Assembly: GCA_017502915.1 (NCBI GenBank)
Contig: JAFVUB010000003.1
Location: 62,001 to 126,000 of the forward strand
Origin: Clostridia bacterium
GTDB taxonomy: Bacteria > Bacillota > Clostridia > Oscillospirales > CAG-272
Reading direction: 5' to 3'
DNA: 64,000 nucleotides
The notes beneath the pieces are model-generated. The model had not been told where the DNA came from. It ran no database searches and worked only from the letters and a program-made list of their open reading frames with translations. Positions within the stretch are counted from its first letter, which is position 1, and every line of letters begins with the position of its first letter. Shown piece by piece: positions 37,001 to 43,574 of this stretch. Both the position numbers and the translations under genes were made by a program.

Positions 37001-37158
37001 GCACTGCTTTTATAATAATCGTTTGCCTCGTCAACGAAAGATTTTATATAATTGTCATTTACGATCTTGTTGGCTTTCCAGCTTGCAAAAGACTCGCCAC
37101 CGGTCTCGGTCTGCCCTTGGCTTGGACTGTTTTTCTTTTTCCATTCAGAAAAAGTCAT
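28072..37158 (-). CDS. giant polyvalent virion/ejection protein (3028 aa)
   Basis: A single 3,028-residue frame with SD GGAGGAAAAGCC. Residues 1-430 are charged helices. About 440-680 is hydrophobic and Gly/Ala-rich. A metalloprotease-like HEAGH lies at 977-981. About 1286-1490 resembles the ADP-ribosyltransferase of polyvalent proteins (YHGTNADF, GEGYGIYLA, YLAFSSEQIKSADPVTYDD). A second HEMLH is at 1810-1814. A long coiled coil follows (about 2000-2250), then a C-terminal part of large polyvalent-associated type (SAILRAQAMISPKYFAPIK near 2690). The motif SRE(L/F)D recurs at 1252, 1511, 1706 and 1958. Such proteins are known to be injected with phage DNA to act on the host. It ends the structural operon. 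Three out-of-frame ORFs are nested in it. Confidence 0.85.
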   Translation of the reverse strand: MTFSEWKKKNSPSQGQTETGGESFASWKANKIVNDNYIKSFVDEANDYYKSSAADYDKLTWDNAGTTLKDREKSYQNLSSKANVIGTWLESNKGKIDDESYKSLSDTLASFKKDGLSVIDQFKSYYDFTKDFYSAEEFDAYVKDYEQNKDQYKAEHDALLSFDTKLGQEHIDIKQNAVDAQEQIDTLRILQKSVSPDFWGTMNTANQTRYDEYEREIRDLMPIVNQALSMYGVSSIDELKEMLFSEREYLQNAKKAQKKAEFEAVADPKSEYYDPDFDRYSIYTGGGNEVIQYVNAGEAERKRLLKMYPHLEKVVDTLGLDYFNNKEKELFNYYYQNEQKWGADKVQEYTDALAETLNTRRGRERYYTSLKDQKFLQDLFIASSSIEGFFNDINNLLFVNEALPTSAEEVALGLIREERADKGLPWYNFATGEWRPIIINGSTTEQLAQDALSTTTRMLPSILAAVATELALPTAGEGAAVFSALMTPKKVGQAVGSLTMGLSAAGAGKQEMLRLGYSVEQANAYGVMVGAAETLMERLLGGIAPVGGDGIFSGLFGKLSSAALGKIDNALARVAITLGSHLSGNAFDEALEEGLQTLLEPWLKEIATGGIDFEDPSVDEVLYNSLLGAVSSLLFSGAEIGGTAISNAYGRGQAINAHGNEIIENNGVDPLKKLALEMTDAEANKNISRAVKRVDKKATPKSVGKLSATMEKAIRTKNKTAVESALVSKGLTAKEARIAAKYILDEEITEGQRNVLETSERYQKAIDAALSETDVATDAIVEKFKLAEARAGDKLKKTSPDDLNTDTESDIIGKGTPNEESEETDGVRIRDGGERLGGTDTSGQVLSVEGGARPYPRRRESGRIADREAARLVNEGREVSVASLGIAKGSKLHTVRLVETENETASMKKARKEAESRGLTVKFFVGGNLVIEEDTDENVGRADKDKTYFEANGYIRGNVMLVRADHHKFTADQIARHEAGHDKIAKGEIDVNAVRERLIEILDKENVDLLAENYALAYAGSGYNENQIWEECICDSLGDMNIFATNTEAAETMARAIPEIKTAIKDTSKSPTQTRGSPQVEGKASRITRERGADHLIRHFSGKINFDYEDIYLSDQELAIISSSIKTGWGKLNKIRTLGRVYTSEAYYLFVYNNDNSITIQHALDVPSNELLIDILEEELQSDRRGKKAISSIGEWVDAIRNGRGGYSIGNAMGLLYTERGDKADALDGGSSESDRRGDLESNPKDVKGKASRELDTEYLSAVERGDLETAQRMVDKAAKKAGYNEHLYHGTNADFTKFDLRKHGGRNGKGEGYGIYLAANREISAPYGKNVIDSYVKFNRLAEGRKKTLSYNEVENLVKRSCEIEAQRMVDDEEYDSVSEALKDTWVSNIVYTYGYSSIEQVYSDVANKLWEGNDNDGDLINEIMALSGAHYDYNNALDFYDNILTPVTGIDGFHYIWGNKDGSGEQNDIYLAFSSEQIKSADPVTYDDSGNVIPLSERFNPKQKDIRFSREFDFSTEEMSDEDYRNFGWVRDNDVINSGYWKTFTTNFADAVKKDYKFNKTPAGEFMIEAYNYYDPMSAADVVVFAKGTIESPIVTRIVKIKQTDQIDIDEKRSELYAAERKGIRREAGEIFVCYNQFDFIGERVDNRNSSEGIGYNNRLDAERSRGSGKAERAVRVRFDEDNQTISTTYANGDVVTEPWGHASRELDANNGRAVGVNYKLSVRDYSLQEITHIYKRGKLGPEYDVLFDRLCEYCRNAGVKFSVVPEIRNKEGNPVPGVARGNKISFSQSDFNSTNMSDKVKSDVILHEMLHTATVYAIRIYDQAKRRGETAKLPKHINNSCKEIYRVYAAISKSPRFTGEYGVKNAYEMVAELTNPVFAEKLKGTYPSVWHKLLEVICEILGINKTFTNYDKLTKAVDEILTHPDYALSSKHDSLVSKNAHYLEESEYTDLSNYSRELDVIDYMDELAEREGREIVEPKVMSDRELLVNALESIAQDHAERKKLEEYKANIDKLNAESEKLARLKAEIKELTFGKDKTKRDPQKLKELRAEATKTENRINIYDKRLLNLETASVLKDVLQREKRKAFKAAAERGLAALHRNVEGRNKTVLRHKIQRVARELEARLDRGTKEKNVKKELSPLVRSALDLSDLLFTTDDDLIVNGFGTIVTGAEQEAIDRYLELYEEYHSYDDAVTDNKELRKELRHEMNEVKKDLAGAIERERIRISEANASDTFDTIIKEYESLAKAENSYISAVFEEDKLDHIKALKEKVGDTLVKDMTLEQLEAVYKAFRIVQHSVSESNKLFGAEQSHSREELGTQLYNEIVSHGEKGKMVSLPGKAYAEFDYNNLKPIWLGERLGSPTLQRLMDAIFGGESEWAALANEAKKYKTEQKERFNFKKWDFKKTWSFKTPTGQTYELNLEQMLTIYAYAQRGEQAMNHLMKDGFVFDKLVVKKGVVKYELNDKTAYALDEKTLFEIIGNPFTGKDGILTGEQKSYVDAMQRYLSDELGKKGNAVSNALYGIDLFDVENYLPIRSEQAYLERAREKAKGTAKITSRGFTKPTTDKASNAIVLSEFDSLWNDHSVSMSEYIALSIPITNFYRVYNWQNKTSNGSAKVGVISAINNAYGSSAQAAIDHLLDDINGGARSDYREGLVKAATSAFKKAKVMLSLSVVVQQPSAILRAQAMISPKYFAPIKLSKEKHKAQWDELKTYAPVAIIKEMGYFDIGMGKTTAKWIDGEATVREKIDEWTSKGAAFADEVTWLRIWDAVKRETLHNNPKLNPKSKEFLTIAGRRFEDVIRHTQVYDSTLARSANMRSKSAMMQMVTSFLAEGTTSINMREMALRSKDKGRIARTTAAIYASALLNAFLVALPYAFRDDDEDETFAEKYMDALTSNFVSNINPVTSLPIIKDIWSLTLGYKVERADMSLISDLIASANNILDEAFKETPSEEKLIHYAHEIIAGIANIGGMPIENAIREVKSILNFGKMITDGEYWDTTWDDVYKAILEGAKSELPFNRVWGKTKK
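32094..32303 (-). CDS. nested ORF 3 inside the giant gene (69 aa, other frame)
   Basis: Same strand, different frame, overlapping giant residues about 1619-1688. The ATG (32301-32303) lies 8 bases after AAAAAGGAG. The product (MRLKGRAYDERLEKYSYATI..., ending LLESDLTKTIKR) has normal protein composition with a helical Leu/Ala/Glu-rich second half. In the giant frame this stretch encodes a low-complexity linker (DNRNSSEGIGYNNRLDAERS). Translation is inferred from the SD and composition. Confidence 0.5.
   Translation of the reverse strand: MRLKGRAYDERLEKYSYATINLISLANASTIEIAARASDITTDSTLSEAEVVAKLKELLESDLTKTIKR
33393..33614 (-). CDS. nested ORF 2 inside the giant gene (73 aa, other frame)
   Basis: Same strand, different frame, overlapping giant residues about 1182-1255. 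It starts at GTG (33612-33614), 9 bases after GGAGGAGG. The product (MTAEERKQFRLLANGLMLFG..., then WMADHPKATVEEIWNLIQKM) reads like a compact helical domain. The giant frame here is Gly/Ser/Asp-rich (DALDGGSSESDRRGDLESN), suggesting a permissive linker. The nested frame stops at the giant protein's SRELD motif. Confidence 0.5.
   Translation of the reverse strand: MTAEERKQFRLLANGLMLFGMDEEDTLLAMQWAYCIPNGVTRLMHWMADHPKATVEEIWNLIQKMSKAKPQEN
34521..34706 (-). CDS. nested ORF 1 inside the giant gene (61 aa, other frame), homologous to part of the 62.2-kb gene
   Basis: Same strand, different frame, overlapping giant residues 818-879. The ATG (34704-34706) lies 7 bases after GGAAAGGGG. The segment AYVYATAANGLEVRIPRDKY and its continuation match the product of 62,233-63,228 (AYIYATAANGMEVRIPTDRY) at 27 of 33 positions, and both then run into TAK(R/C)LA(S/E)LMKG(E/K)K. 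Conservation in this frame, together with the SD, is good evidence that it is a real, expressed gene overprinted on the giant frame. Its function is unknown. Confidence 0.65.
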   Translation of the reverse strand: MKKAKKQTAYVYATAANGLEVRIPRDKYSQWKAAQDRIRAGEKVDVSQTAKRLASLMKGEK

Positions 37159-37174
37159 GGCTTTTCCTCCTTGC

Positions 37175-38155
37175 TTATCTGTAAATTATATCTTTGCCTT
37201 GGCCGTAGTAATAATTCTCAAGTATATATCTTGTTACGTCTGCAAGATAATCTTCATAAGAGTTGTAGTCGGTTTCATCGCTTCCGGGTTTACCATACTT
37301 TTCAACCAACGCCTTGTTTTTTCCCCAAGTTACTTTATCAAGAATATCATACCGTGACAATTCCGTGCCCGGCACTCCGTTCTTCAACAGGTAGCTTCTT
37401 GCGCCGTTAACGTCGCCCGTATCCACGTTGGCATCGGGAACAAACGGGGTAATAGTAACCTCCTCACCACCCGCTTGGCTCAACGCAAGCGCAACGTCTT
37501 TCGAATACATATCGTAGTCGAATTCACGCTCGTTGGCGGCATTGTTAGCAAGCACGCTTAATTCGTTCTGCCAATCCGCTATTCGGTCACGGCTTCTGTC
37601 GTAAGCATTCTGTCGCTGGGAATCAACAAGCGCATACTGCGAGTAGAGATCCTGCACTTCTTGTCTGTCTTTATCGTAAGCCATCTGATACAGTTCGGGG
37701 ATAATATCGTTAAGGTTGTTAAGCTCACCTTGATATGCCTGCTGACCAACGCTCTGTGCGAATGAATTGCCGTAGCCACCCGTCATTGCCTGCGCCTGAC
37801 CAATAGCATCCCCCATAGCCATCTTGCCCTGCTGAATAAACTTGTCCTTGTACTGCTGATATAGGGCATCTCCGTTGAGATCGTATTCAAACGGCTTACG
37901 GTTGAGTATGTCGTTCATTATCGTATTCAACTGTGTGTCGTAGGCGCGGGTTGCATATTGTGTCGACGGTTTATTGGCAAGGTGATTGTTGTAGGCATTG
38001 AGTGCATCTGCGGCGCTTCCGCTCGGTTTGTAGCCTCGGTAAACTCCGGGGATGATTGTTTCGTCCTTTTTTTCATCCTTCTCGGATTTATCAAGGTTTA
38101 CGTTATTATCGTCTGTTTTGGCGTAAGCGTAAAGTTCTTTGAATTTGTATGACAT
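37175..38155 (-). CDS. internal virion/structural protein
   Basis: A 326-residue helical protein. It has an acidic N-terminus (KTDDNNVNLDKSEKDEKKDE), the GGYGNSFAQSVGQQAYQGEL stretch near 140, repeated Tyr/Gln/Asp-rich helices, and a Tyr-rich end (ILENYYYGQGKDIIYR). Proteins with this GYGNS...GQQAYQ feature occur before giant ejection proteins in Clostridia short-tailed phages. It lies 16 bases upstream of the giant gene. An ejection-apparatus role is inferred. Confidence 0.6.
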   Translation of the reverse strand: MSYKFKELYAYAKTDDNNVNLDKSEKDEKKDETIIPGVYRGYKPSGSAADALNAYNNHLANKPSTQYATRAYDTQLNTIMNDILNRKPFEYDLNGDALYQQYKDKFIQQGKMAMGDAIGQAQAMTGGYGNSFAQSVGQQAYQGELNNLNDIIPELYQMAYDKDRQEVQDLYSQYALVDSQRQNAYDRSRDRIADWQNELSVLANNAANEREFDYDMYSKDVALALSQAGGEEVTITPFVPDANVDTGDVNGARSYLLKNGVPGTELSRYDILDKVTWGKNKALVEKYGKPGSDETDYNSYEDYLADVTRYILENYYYGQGKDIIYR

Positions 38156-38176
38156 TTTATTCTCCTTTATTTATTG

Positions 38177-38734
38177 CTATGATGTCAAATTAACAGATTT
38201 GTACAGGTCGCGGTCAGCAGTGCTCGACAAGGCAAAATCGCCGGGAGAGAACGTGCCCATGTGCGTGTGAAGACTGTACTCAACTCGGTTTGCCGCAGTC
38301 GCAACGTAGTAAGCATACAGACCGTATGAGTGCTCGCTTTCCTTTGACAAGCCAAGCCTTGTTATGGTCGCGATCTTCAAGGACGGAACACGGATCAGCA
38401 ACCTTGCATTGTTGTATTCCGTAGCTATATCAATCATTGACGGGCTTGTCTGATCGTCACCGCCTATCGTCAGCGTAACGACCGCACAACTATCCCCCCG
38501 TATTGTTCCAAGCTTGTACCAGCCCTTGGTTTGAAGCTCTTTTTTCTTTTTAACGACCTCGCTGACTCGCCTCGCCGCCTCTGCTTCCTTCGGGGGGGCT
38601 ATAGGCTCTGCCGTCTTGTCGTCCACGTTTAAGGCATATTGAAGCTCGTCCACAAGCTGGTATAGGTACGAGCGCATCTGCGCTATCATCTCGTGGTCGT
38701 TGCCCTTTATGTTTGGTTTTCGCAGCTCTGCCAC
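38177..38734 (-). CDS. late-operon structural protein, unknown
   Basis: A 185-residue protein starting at GTG 38732-38734, 10 bases after GGGGAGG (which lies in the end of the upstream gene). The N-terminal half is helical with a Lys-rich stretch (SEVVKKKKELQTKG); the C-terminal half is beta-rich (YKLGTIRGDSCAVVTLTIGG...FALSSTADRDLYKSVNLTS). A tail or adaptor role is likely from position between the stopper-like gene and the internal virion protein. Confidence 0.6.
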   Translation of the reverse strand: MAELRKPNIKGNDHEMIAQMRSYLYQLVDELQYALNVDDKTAEPIAPPKEAEAARRVSEVVKKKKELQTKGWYKLGTIRGDSCAVVTLTIGGDDQTSPSMIDIATEYNNARLLIRVPSLKIATITRLGLSKESEHSYGLYAYYVATAANRVEYSLHTHMGTFSPGDFALSSTADRDLYKSVNLTS

Positions 38735-38738
38735 TTTA

Positions 38739-40481
38739 TTAATTGCCTCCCCTCTCGATAGTCTTGCATATCGAATATATCTTGGCATCACCGTTGCCTT
38801 CGATACGAAGCCTTAAATGGTCGCACCGCCTCGGTCGGATCGGCACGGAGAAGCTATCAAGGCTCGTTCCGTTCATCATAAACAGCGGCTCCCATACTCC
38901 GCTTGAGTCGTACTCGGCAGAAAAGATAACTCTCGTGCCGATAGCGAGCTGCATTCGCACGTCCATTCGTGAGATGTACTTCTTGTCGGGAGTGCTTATA
39001 CCGATAATGCCGGTCTCCGCTTCCCACGCTACCTCTTTGTGTTCCTTCGCTCCGCTCCCCCTCACGGACTTGATCTGCTTGTCTCCATAGTCTATATAAA
39101 ACAAGTCGCCCTGCCAAGTCGCGAACACGGTAGCTTGGGTGTCGTCCTCCTTGTGCCACAAGCCTTTTTTGAGGTCGTATACAAACAAACAATGCGCGTT
39201 GTCCTCTCCCAGCATTGAGATGTAATACTTGTTGCCCAATACGCCGGCAACGGCATCGCTATACCTAAGGTCGCCAAATTCGGGAGAGATCTCCTGCGGC
39301 AAAGATCCGTCGTAGGCACATACGCCCGACCTTGACTTGTAAAAAAGAATCTCGTTCACTATGGCAAGGCTCTTTTCGCAACCTTGCTGAACTCCTCGGC
39401 ACTCGGTAGCCTGCACTTGGTAATTGGCAGGATAGTTGCCATAAACCTTGTGCATTACGTTCTCCTTGAAGAAAAGCGGATAGCCAAGATGAGTTATTGC
39501 CCCGGTGAAAGCTCCGTCAGTACCAACCGAGACCGCATAAGAGTCGGTAGAAATTCCCATAAAGCAATTCCAATTTTTGAAATCTCCCAGCTTTGATGCA
39601 TATATCTCGTTGACGCGCTCATCGTTCAACGCCTTACCGTATCTGCAACCCCACAAGCGGTTGCCCGATTCGATTATATGGTCCATAAGCGGCATCTGCC
39701 TCTTTACTGTGACGGCAGTATCTATCGTGACCACCTCATCTATAAGTCCCGTGACAACGATGTAGTCCTCTCCCTTTGCCCAAATGATCGTTGCCGCAGT
39801 TATGTCGGGCAGAACGCTTTCCGCGCCCGTAATGGTTACGCCGTCATTTACCTCGAAGTTATCGTCAATGCCGTCGGCTTCGATCTTGACGTATGTGGTC
39901 GCGATCGTCGCCCACGTTTCGGTCGTGCTTGAATACTGCTTGAGCTGATGCGGAGTCACCGACGTATCTATCCACAGCTCCATATTTTCGGGATCTTCGG
40001 GCGCCTCTGCTTGAATGGACGGCTCACCATACGCCGTACCATCAACTCTGCATAGGCTAAATTTGGTATTCCCCACGCTCTCAAACGTAGCTTCAATATC
40101 TCCGTTGTCGGTTGGGTCTTCGGTGTTTATATATTTTTTGTCGGGCATAATAATTACGTATGCCCCCATTGATATCAATGTCTTGGGGGCGTTGGAAAGC
40201 CCCATTTGTGTCCCTACGCTTGTTCCGTCTGCCTTCTTTCGAACGAACGCCTCTCCATCGGTGTAGCAGAGGTCGGTCTTTGCTATAAGTCCGGTAGGCT
40301 CTAACGGCGTCTCATACGTTCCCCTTTTCGCTCTTGGGGAAAGAATGGGGTAGTTGTCGGCAGATAGGTTTTTCATGTCAAAAAACTCGTTCTCGCCTAT
40401 CCGCAAGTTATGATTATACCCGCGGAATACGTCGATAAACTCCCGCGACGTATTGAGCTTCTTAAGCTTTGGATATTGCAT
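38739..40481 (-). CDS. tail/stopper-type structural protein
   Basis: A 580-residue beta-rich protein starting MQYPKLKKLNTSREFIDVFR. The FRGYNHNLRIGENEFFDMKN opening and NLSADNYPILSPR are typical of tail-knob or stopper proteins of Firmicutes short-tailed phages. The middle contains a putative propeller-like part (FVYDLKKGLWHKEDDTQATV). SD is AAGGGGGATATGAG. The order capsid, adaptor, this protein, internal protein, giant protein supports a tail-knob role. Confidence 0.65.
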   Translation of the reverse strand: MQYPKLKKLNTSREFIDVFRGYNHNLRIGENEFFDMKNLSADNYPILSPRAKRGTYETPLEPTGLIAKTDLCYTDGEAFVRKKADGTSVGTQMGLSNAPKTLISMGAYVIIMPDKKYINTEDPTDNGDIEATFESVGNTKFSLCRVDGTAYGEPSIQAEAPEDPENMELWIDTSVTPHQLKQYSSTTETWATIATTYVKIEADGIDDNFEVNDGVTITGAESVLPDITAATIIWAKGEDYIVVTGLIDEVVTIDTAVTVKRQMPLMDHIIESGNRLWGCRYGKALNDERVNEIYASKLGDFKNWNCFMGISTDSYAVSVGTDGAFTGAITHLGYPLFFKENVMHKVYGNYPANYQVQATECRGVQQGCEKSLAIVNEILFYKSRSGVCAYDGSLPQEISPEFGDLRYSDAVAGVLGNKYYISMLGEDNAHCLFVYDLKKGLWHKEDDTQATVFATWQGDLFYIDYGDKQIKSVRGSGAKEHKEVAWEAETGIIGISTPDKKYISRMDVRMQLAIGTRVIFSAEYDSSGVWEPLFMMNGTSLDSFSVPIRPRRCDHLRLRIEGNGDAKIYSICKTIERGGN

Positions 40482-40493
40482 CTCATATCCCCC

Positions 40494-40865
40494 TTAAAAG
40501 AACTTGAACTTCTTGCCCTTTGGCTTGTTGCTTCTGTTATAATATCTTGCAAACGACGTGTATGCCGCGTTATACATCTCGTTGCTGTTGTTGTATCGGT
40601 CTATCTCGCCGTTCCAGTAGTCTATCTTGGACTCAAGCCAAAAGAGATATATCTCATCGTAGGGAGGCGGAACGAGAAGCTCCGTGGATATAGGCTCGTC
40701 ATCGCCATATCCCTTGAACGGTATCTTCTCCCCTCCCTCGTGGGTGTCAATTATCTCGGTCTTGATAATGCCGTCAAGGGTCGAGAGCCACTTTATCTTC
40801 TCTGACTGACTGTAACTGTTCGGCTTTATCGTGTCTATGCGGTTAAGACACTCCATAATGGTCAT
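40494..40865 (-). CDS. head-tail adaptor-like protein
   Basis: A 123-residue protein starting at ATG 40863-40865 behind GGAGGAGAAACG. It is helical at the start (ECLNRIDTIKPNSYSQSEKI) and ends in a very basic KPKGKKFKFF. Small helical proteins of this layout (SEKIKWLSTLDG) right after the capsid are usually head completion or connector proteins. The function is assigned by layout and by this N-terminal pattern. Confidence 0.6.
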   Translation of the reverse strand: MTIMECLNRIDTIKPNSYSQSEKIKWLSTLDGIIKTEIIDTHEGGEKIPFKGYGDDEPISTELLVPPPYDEIYLFWLESKIDYWNGEIDRYNNSNEMYNAAYTSFARYYNRSNKPKGKKFKFF

Positions 40866-40929
40866 ATCGTTTCTCCTCCATTCAACGAATGGGGAAACAT
40901 ATATTATGCCTCCCCATTCGATATACTTA

Positions 40930-41142
40930 TTACTGATTTGCATTTGCGGCTGCCTGAGCCTCAAACTCCATAGCCTCCGCAAGCATTTCCTCTTTGTGCT
41001 GAAGCACCTCGGCAACATAGTCCGGGACTTCTACCGTCTCGCCTCTCTTAATCTGATAGGGTTTGCCGTTTACCGCAACGTAAACATCATCCTTCTCGGT
41101 TCTTGTAAGAGGGAGCTTTATCTTAACTTTCTTTTCTGCCAT
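40930..41142 (-). CDS. small conserved phage protein next to the capsid
   Basis: A 70-residue charged protein (MAEKKVKIKLPLTRTEKDDV..., PYQIKRGETVEVPDYVAEVL). The middle has a short SH3-like strand pattern and the tail is Ala/Glu-rich and helical. It is commonly found directly after major capsid genes in Firmicutes phages; a decoration or completion role is possible. SD is AGGAGGCTATT. Confidence 0.65.
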   Translation of the reverse strand: MAEKKVKIKLPLTRTEKDDVYVAVNGKPYQIKRGETVEVPDYVAEVLQHKEEMLAEAMEFEAQAAANANQ

Positions 41143-41199
41143 AATAGCCTCCTTGTTTGTTGAGGGGAGGGGGTTCCCCTCCCCGTTTAATTGGTGGTT

Positions 41200-42186
41200 T
41201 TAATTAGCCTCAATCTCGTCAGAGAGCGCCGACTTGCACTCTACACGGACCATATAAGGCTCAACGAGCAACTCTGCGGTCTTCATAGCCTTCCAACCGA
41301 TAGAGCTTCTCTGATTGAGGGGGTCAGCCGTTCCTGCCGAACCCTTCTGCTTGATTATGGTTTCGAGACCGCCTCCCGTAATCTCGGTGTCACCGTATGC
41401 GCCATCGCCCATAAAGAGACAGCCGAAGACTCCGCCCTCGTATACCTTTGCCTCGGAGGATTCCACGAATCTTACGCCGCTGATCTTACCAAGTTCTCCG
41501 TTATAGATGTGCTCGGTGTCGGTGTATTCGTGCGGTGCGCGCCACAGCGGATCTTTTCGCAGATCATAGGCGGTGTAGGGATGGATGATAGCAACAAAGT
41601 CACCGTTAATCTTCGGAGCGTTGTTCTTCTTGAGGAAGGCAACAACTCTTTCAACAAGGTCAACGGTAAGAACGCAGGTATTGTCAAGACCCGAACGAGA
41701 GACAACGGGTGACCCATCGCTCTTGGGAGCGTAGAATACGTTCGTACCACTCTGCATCACATTACGGACAATGGTGTCGAGGGTAAGACCTGCCTGTCTA
41801 CCGAGGATCTTGGTTGCCTCAACGATGGTGTTGTCGATGGAGGTAAGCTCAAGGACGTCGGACTGTACGATGTAGTCACCGTACTGTGCGACCTCTGCCT
41901 CGATGGAAGTTACCGAAAGCTTCTTACCATCGGGGGTTACACCCTCGGTGAGAGGAGTAAGCGCCTTGGGAAGCGATGCGAACTTACGGAACTCGATCTT
42001 CTTACCGCCATTCTTGGGGATGGGTCTCTTCTGTGCGAACTGACCGTGAACGAGGTTTGCCTGTGCCTCATCGATGAGGGTCATATCGTAGTAGGTCTTG
42101 TTCTCCACGGACAGACCACTATCAAGTGTGGTGTTGGTGTTCATTTCAGCGAAAAGCTGAAGGTTGATTTTGAAAATGTCTTTCAT
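41200..42186 (-). CDS. N4-gp56-type major capsid protein with Prp cleavage motif
   Basis: A 328-residue HK97-fold major capsid protein of the N4-gp56 family. The TYYDMTLIDEAQANLVHGQF and KNGGKKIEFRKFASLPKALT blocks are diagnostic, followed by TLDTIVRNVMQSGTNVFYA. It starts MKDIFKINLQLFAEMN; LQLFA at 9-13 matches the cleavage site of ribosomal protein L27 in Firmicutes (LQFFA). Cleavage after A13 by the phage Prp-like protease at 43,269 is likely. It lies between the scaffold and the small capsid-adjacent protein. Confidence 0.9.
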   Translation of the reverse strand: MKDIFKINLQLFAEMNTNTTLDSGLSVENKTYYDMTLIDEAQANLVHGQFAQKRPIPKNGGKKIEFRKFASLPKALTPLTEGVTPDGKKLSVTSIEAEVAQYGDYIVQSDVLELTSIDNTIVEATKILGRQAGLTLDTIVRNVMQSGTNVFYAPKSDGSPVVSRSGLDNTCVLTVDLVERVVAFLKKNNAPKINGDFVAIIHPYTAYDLRKDPLWRAPHEYTDTEHIYNGELGKISGVRFVESSEAKVYEGGVFGCLFMGDGAYGDTEITGGGLETIIKQKGSAGTADPLNQRSSIGWKAMKTAELLVEPYMVRVECKSALSDEIEAN

Positions 42187-42244
42187 GGTTTTAATCTCCT
42201 CATAAAAATATTTTTTGATGGTGTTGTGAGGAGATTTGATTTAG

Positions 42245-43222
42245 TTATCCAAAACTAATCTTCTCTCCTCTTGCGACCCTACGGGCAATTTCCGCACGGT
42301 CTGCTTTGGTGAGTGCTGACACATCACTCTTTGTTACCGATGCACCCTGAGAGGAGTTTCCGTTCTCGGAAGGTCTCGCGCCGTTTGCAATTATCTTGTT
42401 GGTGATGTTCTGCTCCACCTTTTTGGCGGTAAACTGCATCGCCCCGGCTATGATATCGTCTTTATGTATGACCTCATAAGCCGTTCTCACGTCGATATTG
42501 CTGCGGAGAAGGTCAACGAACTTCGGATTCTGCATCTCTGCACGAAGGTCAAAGGAAGGATATACCTGCTTGGCGCTGTCTGCCTGCTCCATCCATTGTG
42601 CATAGATTTTGTTGGCATTGTCCTTGCGGTTCTGCTCCTCCATCTGCCTCTTGAGTTCGGCGTTCTCCTTCTGCACCTTGCGGAACTCTTTAAGCTGCTC
42701 GACCGTTACGCCCTTTTCAAGCGCCTCTTCCTCGTAGTAGGTGTCATCCTCTTCAATGGCTTTGTTAAGTGCATTGATATCAGAGGGGTCTACACCGTAC
42801 TTCTTTGCAAGCATCTCAATCGTGGGTGTAAGAGCATTATGCCTGTCGACAGTATCCTGCATAGTCTTTACACGCTTCTTGATAGCATCTTGCATCTTTG
42901 CATCGAAGAGGTCCTTATACTCTCCTTTGATGAGAGCCTCAAACTTGGCATTGCGGTCTTCGGTAGGATTTTCGGCCACCTCGGCGGCAGGTGTTGCCTC
43001 CTCTGTTGCCTGCGCCTTGGGCTGAATGCCATACTGCACACCGGCAAGAGGATTTGATTTAACGCCCTTTGTCTGCGACACGGCGGCTGTCGCATTTACG
43101 CCCGTTGCTCCCTCAGCTCCTGTGCCACCGTCTCCGCCGCTTGCACCGGCAGCGCCACCTGCGCCGCCCTCGGCAAACAGCTGAAGATCGAGGATCATCG
43201 GGAAAATAAGTTGGTTTTTCAT
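42245..43222 (-). CDS. scaffolding protein with Prp cleavage motif
   Basis: A 325-residue protein. The N-terminus MKNQLIFPMILDLQLFAEGG carries LQLFA (13-17), then a Gly/Ala-rich linker (GGAGGAAGASGGDGGTGAEG). A charged, coiled-coil core (about 140-235, e.g. EQLKEFRKVQKENAELKRQM) is typical of scaffolds, and a basic C-terminus (ADRAEIARRVARGEKISFG) may bind capsid. It precedes the capsid gene. The shared LQLFA motif predicts processing by the same protease as the capsid. Confidence 0.8.
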   Translation of the reverse strand: MKNQLIFPMILDLQLFAEGGAGGAAGASGGDGGTGAEGATGVNATAAVSQTKGVKSNPLAGVQYGIQPKAQATEEATPAAEVAENPTEDRNAKFEALIKGEYKDLFDAKMQDAIKKRVKTMQDTVDRHNALTPTIEMLAKKYGVDPSDINALNKAIEEDDTYYEEEALEKGVTVEQLKEFRKVQKENAELKRQMEEQNRKDNANKIYAQWMEQADSAKQVYPSFDLRAEMQNPKFVDLLRSNIDVRTAYEVIHKDDIIAGAMQFTAKKVEQNITNKIIANGARPSENGNSSQGASVTKSDVSALTKADRAEIARRVARGEKISFG

Positions 43223-43268
43223 ATGGGTTTCCTTTCTCTCCGTAACGTGGACGAATCGTTTTTTTGAT

Positions 43269-43571
43269 TTATGTTAAGGTATTAAGCCTTACATACTGTG
43301 GATAATTGAAAGCAAGAAGTTCGTAGCCTCTCTTTGCGTAAAGATAAGCATTCACGACGGTTTCATCTGTTGTCGCGCACTCTATCGTGGTGTCTGCGCT
43401 TGTGAGATCGACGGTGGAATTTTCAACCTCATTAACAAACGATGCGAGGGTATAAGCGAGAATCGATACAGACGCGCAAACAATGTCCTTGCCGTGTTCC
43501 GCATACCCTGCATGTCCTTCAAGCCGTAGAGAGAGTCTATTGCCTCTGTTTGTGAACGTTATGCTTATCAT
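43269..43571 (-). CDS. phage Prp-type cysteine protease
   Basis: A 100-residue protein of the Prp family, which in Firmicutes removes the N-terminal extension of ribosomal protein L27 at LQFFA. The catalytic pair is visible: GHAGYAE with H20 and DIVCASVS with C32, twelve residues apart as in host Prp. It lies between portal and scaffold and near the capsid, and both of those proteins carry LQLFA. It is therefore the probable prohead protease. SD precedes the ATG within the portal gene's end. A host copy of prp is not in the window. Confidence 0.88.
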   Translation of the reverse strand: MISITFTNRGNRLSLRLEGHAGYAEHGKDIVCASVSILAYTLASFVNEVENSTVDLTSADTTIECATTDETVVNAYLYAKRGYELLAFNYPQYVRLNTLT

Positions 43572-43574
43572 CGG

